NCBI RefSeq assembly: GCF_900142605.1 | Contig: NZ_FRBL01000003.1 | Location: 627,472 to 691,471, forward strand | Length of the DNA: 64,000 bases | DNA from: Chitinophaga jiangningensis | GTDB lineage: Bacteria > Bacteroidota > Bacteroidia > Chitinophagales > Chitinophagaceae | Direction of reading: 5' to 3' | Part shown: in pieces, positions 8,044 to 17,669 of the stretch | How the letters are laid out: each line of letters begins with the position of its first letter | Numbering within the stretch: the first letter of the stretch is position 1 | The notes under the pieces: generated by a model | Told to the model about the DNA's origin: nothing | What the model saw: only the letters and a program-made list of their open reading frames with translations | Databases searched by the model: none | Position numbers and translations under genes: made by a program

Positions 8044-10464
8044 CTAGTCCTCATTTCCTTTTCCCATTTTGATTTTCACCTTACCATCAGGGCCATCCAC
8101 GGCATGCAGGTTGAGGATAATTCCCTTGCGGCTGCGGCGATATCTTTCCGCTTCATCCGTAACAGCCGTATCCCTGTTCGGATTACGCAGCGGAATCTGC
8201 ATCTGGATGTTGGTACCGCCGCCAAGGCCATAAACGCCCTGCAGATCAATATTTACCGCACTGGAAGCAATACGCATAGGTGGAATGATGACCTTGCCAT
8301 TTTCGACACGGAACGTATTATTCAGATTGTCAAAAGTAATACTGTCCAGCCGCCGCTTCTTGAATACGAAATTGCCGATATCTGCCAGCGGCCCGAAATC
8401 CACAATCGCTCCCTTCTTCATAGCCAGCTGTATCGATCCATTGAGAGAACGTTTGGCCAAACTGCCATTATCCAGGATATTCCCTTTCATATTGGTTCGC
8501 ACCGTAGCTACCCCCTTAATATTTTTATAAGTAAGGCCCTCCATACCGAAGTTATCAAAGGCATAAAACAGCTGCGACATATTCACGTTTACAAATCCTG
8601 CGGCTACATCAAAGTAGTTATTATTCCCCTGCTGATGCACCTTTCCTTTCATATTCAGGGAGCCGCTTGCCAGTTGCAACCCGATATTGTTTAAGAGTAT
8701 ATCCGACTCCGTTAGTGCCAGCACCGCCTTTACATTTTGCGCGGTGAAATGCTTATAGGTAGTTTTGTCCAGCTGCACATTCATGTTTACGTTACTCGCT
8801 GCCAGTACTTCATCCAGCTGCGCACCTACGCGACTCAGTTTCGCCTTCCGGTGTGCCGCCTGTTTCTTCTTACTTACCCTTGGACTCAGGTAGGATTTGA
8901 ATTCATTCAGATCCACCAGCGGACTTTTAATATTCCAGTCCAGCACAATTTTTTCCGGTGCTGTGAAATAGAAGTTCAACACATTCTTCATTTGCCCGTT
9001 CATAAACAGGCTGCTGTTGCCTGATTGGAGCTTTATATTTTCCAGCAATAAATCCTGGCCTGTAAAACGGAGGGTGGCATTACAGTTCTTAAAGTTTAAG
9101 GCACGTGGTTGATAGCTGAAAGCTGCATTGGTGACCTGCACCACGCCCAGCAATGCCGAAGGTGTAGGATCGTTTTTCATCAACGGTCCGGTATAATTCA
9201 GATCCGCCACCGCACTACCTGCGGAAAATGCCAGCGGCAGCTCCTCCGCCCCGTTTAGCTTTGCCAGCTGGAACGACGACTGAAAGTGCCCGCGAAGCAA
9301 TGGCTGCTTCAGGTTCACCACCCGAATGGTATCCGCCTTTACCGGTACTTCGCCAAATGAGGCTGTGAGATTAAAAATATTCACAGCGGAGTTAGCATCT
9401 GTATGATCTGTTATTGGTAACACCTGGTTATTGAAATCACCTGTAAAACTACAGTTGGTCCATTGCCCCAGCGAAGTATGTAATGCGTTATTGACAGTTT
9501 TCCATTTTACGACCACCCGAGGTGTATCACGGAATTTCATATGTCCGTCGAGGTTAGCCACGGCATCCAGTGGTTTTTCAAGCCCGATGTCATTGAGCTT
9601 GGTGGAAATATTGGGAGGTAGCCAGGAAGCGGCTTCCTTTAGCAGCACCTGGTTGGCCGTTATTTTAAGTGAAAAAGCGGGCGGCTTTTCTGCAAATACA
9701 AACTGGCCACCGATAAGTACGGGCTGGTTATCGATCTTAATCTCTTGCTCCGGTACCAGCAGTACTTTTGATTTTTTGTTAAAGGTGAGATGTAATGGCA
9801 TCTCCATCGGCTTATCCTTCAGGTAACTGCCTTTGTCTGTATTAAACTCGAAATGCTTACTGATCATATTTATGTTCAGTGCTATTCTCAGGCTGTCGCC
9901 CTGGTTCCGGGTTCTGCCGGAGAGGCTTTTCACCTCCAGTTCAAAGTGCTTCAGCTTCTGTTTATTTTCTATAATGAAGGTGATATTTTGTAACAGGAGA
10001 TGGCCAATGTCGGCATCTTTGGATTTCTTCTTTGGGGAGGGAGATTTTCGTTGGAGCATGCTGGTATTGGTATACCCGCTGGAATCGGTGTACAAACAAA
10101 TTGTCCCGTTTTCGACGATGATTTCCTTCACGTCCACGCGCTTGCGGAGGATTGACCACGTATTGAGGCGAATATACACCTCCTGCACATCCAGGAGCGG
10201 GCGTTTATGAACGGGATACAGGCTGTCCTGCAATTGCACCTGTTTAAGACCGAGGGAGATATTGGGAAAGTTCCTGATCAAACTGGGTTCCATGTCGGCA
10301 ATAAGGACTTTACCATCGATTTTATCATTAATCTGAGCGGTTACCTGGTCGAGGAAGGCTGCCTTATTGGCCTTGATATACAATGCCAGGCCGAGGAACA
10401 GTAAAAATATCAATACGAGGAAGCCCCCCAGGATGATTAATGTTAGCCGAAGCCATTTACGCAT
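8044..10464 (-). CDS. AsmA-like inner-membrane-anchored protein
   Basis: 806 residues. A single N-terminal transmembrane helix (about residues 5-28, LTLIILGGFLVLIFLLFLGL) is followed by a long beta-rich periplasmic part. The first domain has the AsmA pattern (VLIADMEPSLIRNFPNISLGLKQVQLQDS), and the C-terminal third, with SLNGSIQLAMKKGAIVDFGPLADI and a final FRVENGKVIIPPMRI stretch, fits the AsmA C-terminal domain. Relatives of this family bridge the envelope and are implicated in phospholipid transport; the role of this copy is not known. Confidence 0.85.
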   Translation of the reverse strand: MRKWLRLTLIILGGFLVLIFLLFLGLALYIKANKAAFLDQVTAQINDKIDGKVLIADMEPSLIRNFPNISLGLKQVQLQDSLYPVHKRPLLDVQEVYIRLNTWSILRKRVDVKEIIVENGTICLYTDSSGYTNTSMLQRKSPSPKKKSKDADIGHLLLQNITFIIENKQKLKHFELEVKSLSGRTRNQGDSLRIALNINMISKHFEFNTDKGSYLKDKPMEMPLHLTFNKKSKVLLVPEQEIKIDNQPVLIGGQFVFAEKPPAFSLKITANQVLLKEAASWLPPNISTKLNDIGLEKPLDAVANLDGHMKFRDTPRVVVKWKTVNNALHTSLGQWTNCSFTGDFNNQVLPITDHTDANSAVNIFNLTASFGEVPVKADTIRVVNLKQPLLRGHFQSSFQLAKLNGAEELPLAFSAGSAVADLNYTGPLMKNDPTPSALLGVVQVTNAAFSYQPRALNFKNCNATLRFTGQDLLLENIKLQSGNSSLFMNGQMKNVLNFYFTAPEKIVLDWNIKSPLVDLNEFKSYLSPRVSKKKQAAHRKAKLSRVGAQLDEVLAASNVNMNVQLDKTTYKHFTAQNVKAVLALTESDILLNNIGLQLASGSLNMKGKVHQQGNNNYFDVAAGFVNVNMSQLFYAFDNFGMEGLTYKNIKGVATVRTNMKGNILDNGSLAKRSLNGSIQLAMKKGAIVDFGPLADIGNFVFKKRRLDSITFDNLNNTFRVENGKVIIPPMRIASSAVNIDLQGVYGLGGGTNIQMQIPLRNPNRDTAVTDEAERYRRSRKGIILNLHAVDGPDGKVKIKMGKGNED

Positions 10465-10582
10465 GCTGTGCTTTTTAGGATTAAAACATATTATAGGTCC
10501 GGGATGTTCGCTGCGGACGGAATATTATAGGCATTAATCCTGCCAAATCCTTCGGGGCTTCGGTGGCGGTTAAACGAAGAAA

Positions 10583-10610
10583 GGGAGAAGTGCTGCCCGC
10601 ACGTTCTCCC
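10583..10610 (-). terminator. Terminator of the copper chaperone gene
   Basis: GGGAGAA paired with TTCTCCC plus an inner GTGC/GCAC, just past the 10638 stop; on the minus strand it is followed by TTTCTT. Confidence 0.7.
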
Positions 10611-10637
10611 TCCTTCTATTATGAAGCAATCGATCTA

Positions 10638-10847
10638 CTAAATTTTCTCAGCGGTGAAACCGGCTTTCTTTACAATTTCCACGATAGTGGCGGCATCAGT
10701 TTCTTCTGCTTTAACGGTGAGTACTTTCGCAGGATCTGTTGTATCTACTTCCCAGTGGCTGATATTTTCAGTTTTATTGAGATGAGGTGTTACGGCTGCT
10801 ACACAACCACTGCAATTGATATTTGTTTTGAATTTGTACGTTTCCAT
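10638..10847 (-). CDS. Heavy-metal-associated (HMA) domain protein, copper chaperone-like
   Basis: 69 residues forming one HMA fold. The metal site is CSGC at residues 13-16 (family CxxC), in the sequence INCSGCVAAV; the Phe/Ala-rich C-terminus KKAGFTAEKI is typical. It lies 30 bases downstream of the copA stop on the same strand, so the two are very probably co-transcribed and the chaperone hands Cu(I) to the ATPase. It has no extra domains. Confidence 0.88.
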   Translation of the reverse strand: METYKFKTNINCSGCVAAVTPHLNKTENISHWEVDTTDPAKVLTVKAEETDAATIVEIVKKAGFTAEKI

Positions 10848-10877
10848 ATTAGTGTTTATTTAAGTTTTTATGTTGAA

Positions 10878-13100
10878 TTAAAGTTTACTCCATTTTAAGC
10901 GCAGGCTGTTACTTACTACCGATACTGAACTGAGTGCCATGGCTGCACCGGCAATCATCGGGTCGAGCTGAAATCCGTTGATCGGATACAGTACACCGGC
11001 AGCCAGTGGTATACCGATCAGGTTGTAGATAAAGGCCCAGAAAAGGTTTTGTCTGATCAGTTTCACGGTTTGGCGGGACAGCCGTATTGCCTTTGGCAGT
11101 TGCTGCAGGTCAGAGGAAATGATGGTCATCCTGGCTACATCCATGGCGATATCTGTACCGTGTCCCATGGCGATGCTCACATCTGCCTGTGCCAGTGCAT
11201 GGCTGTCGTTAATCCCATCTCCCACCATGGCTACGATATGACCTTTTTGCTGCAGTTCTTTTACGAAGGCTGCTTTTTCAGAAGGCAGCACACCGGCTTT
11301 ATAGTGTTTGATACCGGTTTTATCCGCTACGATCTTTGCTGTTTGAGCGTTATCACCGGTGAGCATGTACACCGCTACTCCCATTTGTTGCAGCTGTGCT
11401 ACAGCGGCAGCGGAGGTATCTTTCAGCTGATCCATGATGGCTATAACAGCGAGGGCTTCTTTTTGGTTGGCAAACCATATTACGGTGGCAGCATCAGCCA
11501 GCCAGGCGTTGGATTTACCTTCCAGTGTAGCCGGTACCGTTACCTTTTGTTCGTTGATGTAGGTGCGGCTGCCGATGAAGTATCGTTGTCCTTTGTAACT
11601 GGCCTCTACTCCTTTACCAGTCACGCTTTCGAAGCGATCCAGGTTCACTGGTTTTTCAGCATTCATATATTTTACGACGGCGGAAGCCAGCGGGTGTTCG
11701 GATTGTTGCTCCATGGAATAGAGCACGGCAGACAGTGCAGCGGCCTGGGTGTTTGCCCATTCGATGCCGGTAACTACTGGTTTGCCCGCGGTGATGGTAC
11801 CGGTTTTGTCGAGTACGATGGCATCCACTTTATGTGCCAGTTCCAGGCTTTCCGCGTCTTTGATGAGGAGGCCATTTTCGGCGCCTTTACCTACACCTAC
11901 CATGATGGCGGTGGGAGTGGCCAGGCCGAGTGCACAAGGGCAGGCGATTACCAGTACGGTTACCATGGCCAGGAGCCCCTGAGTGAAGCCATTATCACCG
12001 CCGAAGATTACCCATACAATCATGGTCAGTATAGCGATTCCCGTTACTACCGGAACAAAGATGCCTGCGATTTTATCTACCAGCTGCTGCACCGGGGCTT
12101 TACTACCCTGGGCTTCCTGCACCAGTTTAATGATCTGGGCGAGCATGGTGTCGCCTCCTACTTTAGTGGCTTTAAAACGCAGCACGCCTTTCTGGTTGAT
12201 GGTGCCGGCAAAGACTTCTGCTTCTGCTTCTTTCAGCACTGGCAGCGGCTCTCCGCTGATCATGCTTTCATCAATATAAGAGCTGCCACTGGTTACAATT
12301 CCATCTACCGGAATTTTCTCACCGGGTTTAACCAGCAGGAGGTCACCTACCTGAACCTGTGCCAGCGGCACTTCTATGGTTTCGTCGTTACTACGTATAA
12401 GCGTCACCGTTTTAGGCTGCAGGCCAATCAGTTTTTTGATGGCGGAGGAAGTATTGGACTTCGCTTTCTCTTCCAGGAGCCGGCCAAGCAGGATAAAGGT
12501 GATCACGACGGCAGCGGCCTCAAAGTACACGTGGGCGTGTAGTCCGCGGCTATGCCAGTATTCAGGATATAAGGTATTGAATACACTGAAAATATAGGCG
12601 ATACTGGTACTGAGGGCCACCAGCGTATCCATGTTGGCGTTGCGGTGTTTGGCCTGGCGCCAGGCGTTTACAAAGAATTGCCGGCCAAAAACGAGTACTA
12701 CCGGGGTGGACAGCGCCCACATAATATAGTTACCATAAGGAATATCCATGAAGAACATACCGATGATCACCAGTGGCACAGAGAATATAATAGACCAGAG
12801 CGCTTTTTTCCTGAGCGTCCGGAACTGTTGCTGATGGAGGTCTTCCAGGGCTTCTGCGGCTTCCGGGCTTTCGTCGGTAACGAGGTCGTAGCCGATGGAC
12901 TGGATGGCGGCTTTCAGTTGTTGAGGAGTTACCTGATCGGGTTCATATTCTACCGTTGCGCTGGCATTGGCGAAATTAACGCCTACGTGGATCACACCGG
13001 GAGTTGCGCTGAGCATTGACTCGGCGCTAACAGCGCAGGAGGCGCAGCTGAGGCCTGTAATAGGAAATGTCTTCTTTATAATCTGATCCGTTGCTTGCAT
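10878..13100 (-). CDS. copA: Copper-exporting P1B-type ATPase
   Basis: 740 residues. One N-terminal HMA domain with LSCASC (CxxC), then membrane helices, an actuator-domain SGEP, the ion-site motif CPCALGLATP in the sixth helix, the phosphorylation site DKTGTIT, the nucleotide-site SEHPLA, and the hinge GDGINDSHALAQADV. The CPC motif and HMA indicate Cu(I) export from cytoplasm. It heads a two-gene unit with the 69-residue chaperone. No CsoR or CueR gene is nearby; an inverted repeat upstream (13136-13150) might be an operator. Confidence 0.95.
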   Translation of the reverse strand: MQATDQIIKKTFPITGLSCASCAVSAESMLSATPGVIHVGVNFANASATVEYEPDQVTPQQLKAAIQSIGYDLVTDESPEAAEALEDLHQQQFRTLRKKALWSIIFSVPLVIIGMFFMDIPYGNYIMWALSTPVVLVFGRQFFVNAWRQAKHRNANMDTLVALSTSIAYIFSVFNTLYPEYWHSRGLHAHVYFEAAAVVITFILLGRLLEEKAKSNTSSAIKKLIGLQPKTVTLIRSNDETIEVPLAQVQVGDLLLVKPGEKIPVDGIVTSGSSYIDESMISGEPLPVLKEAEAEVFAGTINQKGVLRFKATKVGGDTMLAQIIKLVQEAQGSKAPVQQLVDKIAGIFVPVVTGIAILTMIVWVIFGGDNGFTQGLLAMVTVLVIACPCALGLATPTAIMVGVGKGAENGLLIKDAESLELAHKVDAIVLDKTGTITAGKPVVTGIEWANTQAAALSAVLYSMEQQSEHPLASAVVKYMNAEKPVNLDRFESVTGKGVEASYKGQRYFIGSRTYINEQKVTVPATLEGKSNAWLADAATVIWFANQKEALAVIAIMDQLKDTSAAAVAQLQQMGVAVYMLTGDNAQTAKIVADKTGIKHYKAGVLPSEKAAFVKELQQKGHIVAMVGDGINDSHALAQADVSIAMGHGTDIAMDVARMTIISSDLQQLPKAIRLSRQTVKLIRQNLFWAFIYNLIGIPLAAGVLYPINGFQLDPMIAGAAMALSSVSVVSNSLRLKWSKL

Positions 13101-13119
13101 ATGTTTTGAATTAACAATA

Positions 13120-13150
13120 CAAAGATCGGTCAGAGACAGTGGGGTACTGT
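13120..13150 (-). promoter_or_regulatory. Possible copA promoter and operator
   Basis: GATCTTTG (13120-13127) differs from TAnnTTTG by one base and lies 20 bases before the ATG. ACAGT-GGGGT-ACTGT (13136-13150) is a 5-bp inverted repeat just upstream that could bind a regulator. Confidence 0.3.
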
Positions 13151-13246
13151 TATAGAACTTTAACTATGATTTATATAATTTCACGGGGGAGATATTAGTG
13201 GATTTCTTTACATCTCTCTTTATCTATATTTATATTAAATAAAGTG

Positions 13247-13295
13247 GGTGACACCTTCGGTGTCACCAGTGGGGGTAAGCCGCGCGGCGCGCGGC
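13247..13295. repeat. Two-hairpin intergenic element, copy 3
   Basis: GGTGACACC-TTC-GGTGTCACC (13247-13267) then GCCGCGC-GGC-GCGCGGC (13279-13295). Both stems are perfect. Confidence 0.8.
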
Positions 13296-13350
13296 ACCTA
13301 AAGGCTCCATAAGAGAGTAGCGATATGTACAACCGTTGGACAATGGGTTG

Positions 13351-13401
13351 GTTACGTCCACAATTTTGTAGCGGGATACAGCAAAAAATGGTGGACGTAA
13401 C
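13351..13401. repeat. 51-base inverted repeat
   Basis: Eleven-base perfect arms GTTACGTCCAC and GTGGACGTAAC flank a 29-base centre whose ends can extend the stem (ATTTT with AAAAT, GTA with TAC). No gene is near enough to explain it. Confidence 0.6.
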
Positions 13402-13471
13402 AAAAGTGAAACGAGCAACCTGAGAATGGGGTATTAGACTACCTGACGCCATCAGGTACCAGAATAAAAAA

Positions 13472-13499
13472 AGGCTGTATCATGGGTGTGATACAGCCT
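13472..13499 (-). terminator. lepA terminator
   Basis: Perfect 11-pair stem AGGCTGTATCA/TGATACAGCCT, six-base loop, followed on the minus strand by a T run. Confidence 0.9.
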
Positions 13500-13523
13500 C
13501 CGTTAAGTATAGTTTGGCAGACC

Positions 13524-15323
13524 TTAATCATCCAGTTTCAGTACGGCCAGGAAGGCTTCCTGTGGTACTTCTACGTTTCCGATCTGGCGCATACGTTTTT
13601 TACCTTCTTTTTGTTTCTCCAGGAGTTTGCGTTTACGGGAGATGTCACCGCCATAACACTTCGCGGTAACGTCCTTACGCATAGCGGAGATGTTTTCGCG
13701 GGCTACGATCTTAGCACCTACGGCGGCCTGGATGGCGATGAGGAATTGCTGGCGTGGCAGCAGTTCTTTCAGTTTTTCGCAGAGTTTACGGCCAAAGTCA
13801 TGTGCGCGGCTGCGGTGAATCAGGGCGCTGAGGGCATCCACTTTATCACCATTGAGGAGGATATCCATTTTCACGATATCGCTTTCACGGAAGCCGATCG
13901 GCGAATAGTCGAATGATGCGTAACCCCGAGTCTGGCTTTTAAGTTTATCATAGAAATCGAATACGATTTCAGTGAGTGGCAGTTCAAACATGAGTTCCAC
14001 GCGGGTGGTGGTCAGGTAGCTCTGGTTGAGCAGAAGACCACGTTTACCCAGGCAAAGGGTCATGATGTTACCGATATAATCCGGTTTGGTGATGATCTGA
14101 GCACGGATCCATGGCTCTTCGATGCGCGACATCTTGGTAGGGTCGGGCATTTCAGACGGATTGTTTACGATGATCTGTTTGGTGGTATCCTTGGTGTCGT
14201 AAGCGATGAATCCTACGTTGGGAACGGTGGTGATTACGGTTTGGTTAAACTCACGTTCGAGGCGTTCCTGGATAATTTCCATGTGGAGCATACCAAGGAA
14301 TCCGCAACGGAAACCGAAACCGAGTGCCTGGGAAGTTTCCAGTTCGTAGGTCAGGGAAGCATCGTTCAGCTGCAGTTTGTCCATACAATCGCGCAGCTCT
14401 TCGAAGTCCTCCGTAACTACCGGGAAGATACCGGCAAATACCATTGGTTTTACCTCCTGGAAGCCTTTGATACCTTCCGTGCAAGGGTTGGAAGCCTTGG
14501 TGATGGTATCCCCTACTTTTACTTCTTTGGCGTTTTTGATACCGGTGATGATGTAACCCACGTCGCCGGTATGCACTTCATTTTTGGGTTCGAGGCCCAG
14601 TTTGAGGATACCTACTTCGTCGGCTTCATATTCTTCGCCGGTATTTACGAATTGGATTTTATCCCCTTTTTTGATGGTGCCGTTGTATACGCGGAAGTAG
14701 GCAATGATACCACGGAAAGAGTTAAATACAGAGTCAAAAATCAGGGCCTGGAGTGGTGCTTCAGGGTCACCTTTAGGCGCCGGGATGCGGGTAACGATGG
14801 CTTCGAGGATTTCCTCGATACCGATACCGCTTTTTCCGGAAGCCAGGAGAATATCTTCATCTTTCACACCGATGAGCTCGATAATCTGGTCTTTCACTTC
14901 CTCGATCATGGCGCCTGCCATGTCAATTTTGTTGATTACCGGAATGATTTCGAGGTCATTATCCAGTGCCAGATAGAGGTTGGAAATGGTTTGTGCCTGG
15001 ATACCCTGGGCAGCATCCACGAGCAGCAGGGCACCTTCACAGGCGGCCAGTGCGCGGGAAACTTCATAGGAGAAGTCTACGTGACCGGGGGTATCAATCA
15101 GGTTGAAAGTATATTTTTCACCGTTTTTGGCGGTATAATTCATTTGGATGGCGTGACTCTTAATGGTGATACCTTTTTCACGTTCCAGGTCCATGTCGTC
15201 CAAAACCTGCGCCTGCATATCACGGTCAGAAATCGTTTTGGTAAACTCCAATAAGCGGTCAGCCAGGGTACTTTTACCGTGGTCAATATGGGCAATGATA
15301 CAAAAATTGCGAATATTCTTCAT
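13524..15323 (-). CDS. lepA: Elongation factor 4 (LepA), ribosomal back-translocase GTPase
   Basis: 599 residues, full length. GTPase motifs: G1 AHIDHGKSTL (residue 11 on), switch II DTPGHVDFSYEVSRAL, G4 NKIDM. The EF4-specific C-terminus is present (KRLL-like EKQKEGKKRMRQIGNVEVPQEAF ... LKLDD). EF4 acts on stalled ribosomes in the cytoplasm. Transcription probably begins at a TACCTTTG element at 15380-15387. It is monocistronic, with its own terminator. Confidence 0.97.
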   Translation of the reverse strand: MKNIRNFCIIAHIDHGKSTLADRLLEFTKTISDRDMQAQVLDDMDLEREKGITIKSHAIQMNYTAKNGEKYTFNLIDTPGHVDFSYEVSRALAACEGALLLVDAAQGIQAQTISNLYLALDNDLEIIPVINKIDMAGAMIEEVKDQIIELIGVKDEDILLASGKSGIGIEEILEAIVTRIPAPKGDPEAPLQALIFDSVFNSFRGIIAYFRVYNGTIKKGDKIQFVNTGEEYEADEVGILKLGLEPKNEVHTGDVGYIITGIKNAKEVKVGDTITKASNPCTEGIKGFQEVKPMVFAGIFPVVTEDFEELRDCMDKLQLNDASLTYELETSQALGFGFRCGFLGMLHMEIIQERLEREFNQTVITTVPNVGFIAYDTKDTTKQIIVNNPSEMPDPTKMSRIEEPWIRAQIITKPDYIGNIMTLCLGKRGLLLNQSYLTTTRVELMFELPLTEIVFDFYDKLKSQTRGYASFDYSPIGFRESDIVKMDILLNGDKVDALSALIHRSRAHDFGRKLCEKLKELLPRQQFLIAIQAAVGAKIVARENISAMRKDVTAKCYGGDISRKRKLLEKQKEGKKRMRQIGNVEVPQEAFLAVLKLDD

Positions 15324-15379
15324 ATGATGATTTACTGGTCCAATGTCCGATCCGATTTAGTACCGGCCATTTCAGCCCG

Positions 15380-15387
15380 CAAAGGTA
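15380..15387 (-). promoter_or_regulatory. lepA -7 element
   Basis: TACCTTTG on the minus strand, 57 bases before the ATG; -33 region not conserved. Confidence 0.4.
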
Positions 15388-15475
15388 TTAAAATAAGTTG
15401 GTTTATTTGGTGAATGATTAATTTATTAGCACCTTAGTAAAACAACACCTATTTCTTCATAAAAAAAACCGGATT

Positions 15476-15733
15476 ATGGAACTCGCACAACAATTTGAAA
15501 CTGCAGTAGCAGCCAGCAAAACATTAGCAGAAAAGCCATCGAACGAAATCCTGTTGCAGTTGTATTCCTTATACAAACAGGCAACGGAAGGTGATGTAAG
15601 TGGTGAAGGTCCGTCCAATCCTTTTGATTTTGTAGCGAAAGCCAAGCACAATGCCTGGGAAGAGCTGAAAGGTAAATCCAAAGAGGATGCCATGAAGGAA
15701 TATGTAGCGCTGGTACAGCGATTAAAAGGATAA
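15476..15733 (+). CDS. Acyl-CoA-binding protein
   Basis: 85 residues, the usual length of a stand-alone ACBP. It has the four-helix signature: LYSLYKQATEGDVSGEGP (acyl-CoA binding Tyr and Lys) followed by KHNAWEELKGKSKEDAMKEYVALV. Such proteins bind long-chain acyl-CoA esters in the cytoplasm. They are common in eukaryotes and patchy in bacteria. It sits just upstream of the aminotransferase gene, but a promoter between them suggests separate control. Confidence 0.92.
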   Translation: MELAQQFETAVAASKTLAEKPSNEILLQLYSLYKQATEGDVSGEGPSNPFDFVAKAKHNAWEELKGKSKEDAMKEYVALVQRLKG

Positions 15734-15739
15734 TTACAT

Positions 15740-15747
15740 TAATTTTG
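15740..15747 (+). promoter_or_regulatory. -7 element before the aminotransferase gene
   Basis: TAATTTTG ends five bases before the first ATG (15752), which would then lie at the transcript's first base. This favours the second ATG at 15770 as the start. Confidence 0.4.
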
Positions 15748-15769
15748 CATCATGATACCCACAAATACA

Positions 15770-16996
15770 ATGACCGAAAGAACGCAACATTTTCTGGAGC
15801 TGGAAGAACAGTATGGCGCACATAACTATCACCCGCTGCCAGTGGTTTTGGATCGCGGCAAGGGGGTTTTCCTGTGGGATGTAGATGGCAAACGATACTA
15901 TGATTTTCTCTCTGGTTACAGCGCAGTAAACCAGGGACATTGTCACCCCGCCATTATCGCAACGCTGATCGAACAGGCGCAGAAACTGACGCTGACCTCC
16001 CGTGCATTTCACAGCGACCTGCTGGGAGAATACGCACAATACATTACTACCTACTTCGGATACGATAAGGTGCTGCCGATGAATACCGGTGTGGAAGCAG
16101 TGGAAACGGCATTAAAACTCTGCCGCCGCTGGGGCTACCAGGTAAAGGGCATTACTGCCAACCAGGCAAAAATTATCGTATGCGGTCATAACTTCCACGG
16201 GCGTACGCTGAACGTTATTTCTTTCAGCACGGACCCGGATGCACGAAACAATTTCGGCCCATACATGCCGGGCTATGAAATCATTCCGTTCAACAACCTG
16301 CCTGCGCTGGAACAGGCGTTGCAGGATAAAAATGTGGCGGGCTTTATGGTGGAACCTATCCAGGGCGAAGCCGGCGTGGTAGTGCCTGAAGAAGGTTACC
16401 TGGCCAAAGCCTATCAGTATTGCAGGGATGCCAACGTCCTGTTTATCGCCGATGAAATCCAGACCGGCCTGGCACGTACCGGCAAAATGCTGGCCTGCGA
16501 TCATGAAAATGTACATCCTGATATCCTGATTCTCGGAAAAGCACTATCCGGCGGAACGCTGCCGGTGAGCGCCGTATTGGCCGACGATGAGATTATGCTG
16601 ACGATTAAACCAGGCGAACATGGTTCCACTTACGGAGGCAATCCACTGGCCTGTAAAGTAGCCATTACCGCACTGGAAGTCCTGAAATCAGAACACATGG
16701 CTGAAAATGCAGCCGCCATGGGCCAGCTGCTTCGTCAGGGCCTGCTGGATCTGCAATCGCCCTATATTACAACGGTACGTGGGAAAGGCCTGCTCAACGC
16801 AATCGTGGTGCAGCACGATGACCCCGAAGCGGCGTGGGACTTATGTCTCTCCCTAAAAGAAAACGGATTACTGGCCAAACCAACCCATGGGGATAAGATC
16901 CGCTTTGCACCGCCCCTGCTGATCACCGCAGAACAGGTGAAGGACTGTGTAGCTATTATCCAGCGCAGCCTGGAAGCCACCTTCCACCGTTCATAA
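15770..16996 (+). CDS. rocD: Ornithine aminotransferase
   Basis: About 408 residues of class-III PLP aminotransferases. It transfers the delta-amino group of ornithine to 2-oxoglutarate. Typical features: YGAHNYHPLPVVL and SGYSAVNQGHCHP at the N-terminus, MNTGVEAVETALKLCR, the PLP-contacting DEIQTGLARTG, and the lysine in LGKALSGG. The start is placed at MTERTQHF rather than six codons earlier because it matches the family and the promoter position. A role in arginine/ornithine catabolism or proline supply is inferred. Confidence 0.93.
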   Translation: MTERTQHFLELEEQYGAHNYHPLPVVLDRGKGVFLWDVDGKRYYDFLSGYSAVNQGHCHPAIIATLIEQAQKLTLTSRAFHSDLLGEYAQYITTYFGYDKVLPMNTGVEAVETALKLCRRWGYQVKGITANQAKIIVCGHNFHGRTLNVISFSTDPDARNNFGPYMPGYEIIPFNNLPALEQALQDKNVAGFMVEPIQGEAGVVVPEEGYLAKAYQYCRDANVLFIADEIQTGLARTGKMLACDHENVHPDILILGKALSGGTLPVSAVLADDEIMLTIKPGEHGSTYGGNPLACKVAITALEVLKSEHMAENAAAMGQLLRQGLLDLQSPYITTVRGKGLLNAIVVQHDDPEAAWDLCLSLKENGLLAKPTHGDKIRFAPPLLITAEQVKDCVAIIQRSLEATFHRS

Positions 16997-17027
16997 CACG
17001 ATTTCAATACGCTGAAAATTTCAATAC

Positions 17028-17669
17028 ATGGCGGGCAGCCACAAAGCCATCCGCAGCTCCGGATGGAAAACGGATTTATTAATTGGGTTCCCTGACGGAT
17101 TATTTCTGCTCTTCTTTTCTACCCAGGTAATGCAGGGGTTTACCATTGCAGTACAAACCTTTTATAATGTTCAGCTGGCCATATGGCTCATCGGCGCAGT
17201 GCTGGTGCTATTCAGCGCGTATCATGCCAACAGGGGCGATCTGCAGCACGACACTCCCCTGCTCACGCCGGAAGAAAAAAGGAAGCTGGAAAAACTTGAT
17301 ATCAACGATGCCACCATCGCGCATATTGCCGGTGAAATGCAGAAGGATGCCGACTTATGGGAACAAACACTCGTGGCGGAAAATGTGCGGGAAACTACGT
17401 TTAACCGTGGCCGTGCCATCCGCAGTGCGATTATGACCGGCCTGTTTTTTGTTGGCGGCGGTGCACTATCAGTATGTCCCTACCTCGCCAATGAAAATTT
17501 TCCGGCAGCTGCAAAAACCAGCATGATGCTGGTTTTCCTGGGGCTCACTGCCTTCAGCTTTTTCAAAGCCAGGATTACAGCACAACGCCCATTACCAATC
17601 ATCATACGTTATTGGTTAATGGGCGCTGGTGTGTTATGCGGAGCATGGATACTCCAGAAAATATTCTAA
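17028..17669 (+). CDS. VIT1/CCC1 family membrane transporter
   Basis: 213 residues with about five transmembrane segments. The first helix has DLLIGFPDGLFLLFF, which matches the D-xx-xGxxDGL signature of VIT1/CCC1 iron and manganese transporters; later segments RSAIMTGLFFVGGGALSVCPYL and LGLTAFSFFKARIT match too. An acidic loop (EEKRKLEKLDIND...EMQKDADLWE) replaces the metal-binding linker. Its direction and metal are not certain. Its stop overlaps the convergent 17666 gene by three bases. Confidence 0.75.
   Translation: MAGSHKAIRSSGWKTDLLIGFPDGLFLLFFSTQVMQGFTIAVQTFYNVQLAIWLIGAVLVLFSAYHANRGDLQHDTPLLTPEEKRKLEKLDINDATIAHIAGEMQKDADLWEQTLVAENVRETTFNRGRAIRSAIMTGLFFVGGGALSVCPYLANENFPAAAKTSMMLVFLGLTAFSFFKARITAQRPLPIIIRYWLMGAGVLCGAWILQKIF

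Larger units (their letters stand above)
13101..13523. other. Gene-free stretch between copA and lepA
   Basis: Contains the copA upstream region, a two-hairpin element (13247-13295), a 51-base inverted-repeat structure (13351-13401), a small hairpin ACCTGA/TCAGGT (13441-13457) and the lepA terminator. An 85-codon frame across the hairpins has no protein-like features. Confidence 0.6.

Noticed and set aside
11049..12542. 497-codon plus-strand frame inside copA
   Set aside because: Antisense to a full-length, motif-complete P-type ATPase.
13136..13150. ACAGT-GGGGT-ACTGT as a firm copper operator
   Set aside because: Five-base arms are too short for confidence and no regulator gene is nearby; kept only as a possible site.
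13195..13452. 85-codon minus-strand frame
   Set aside because: It runs across a two-hairpin element and a structured inverted repeat, has no promoter and no recognisable protein features.
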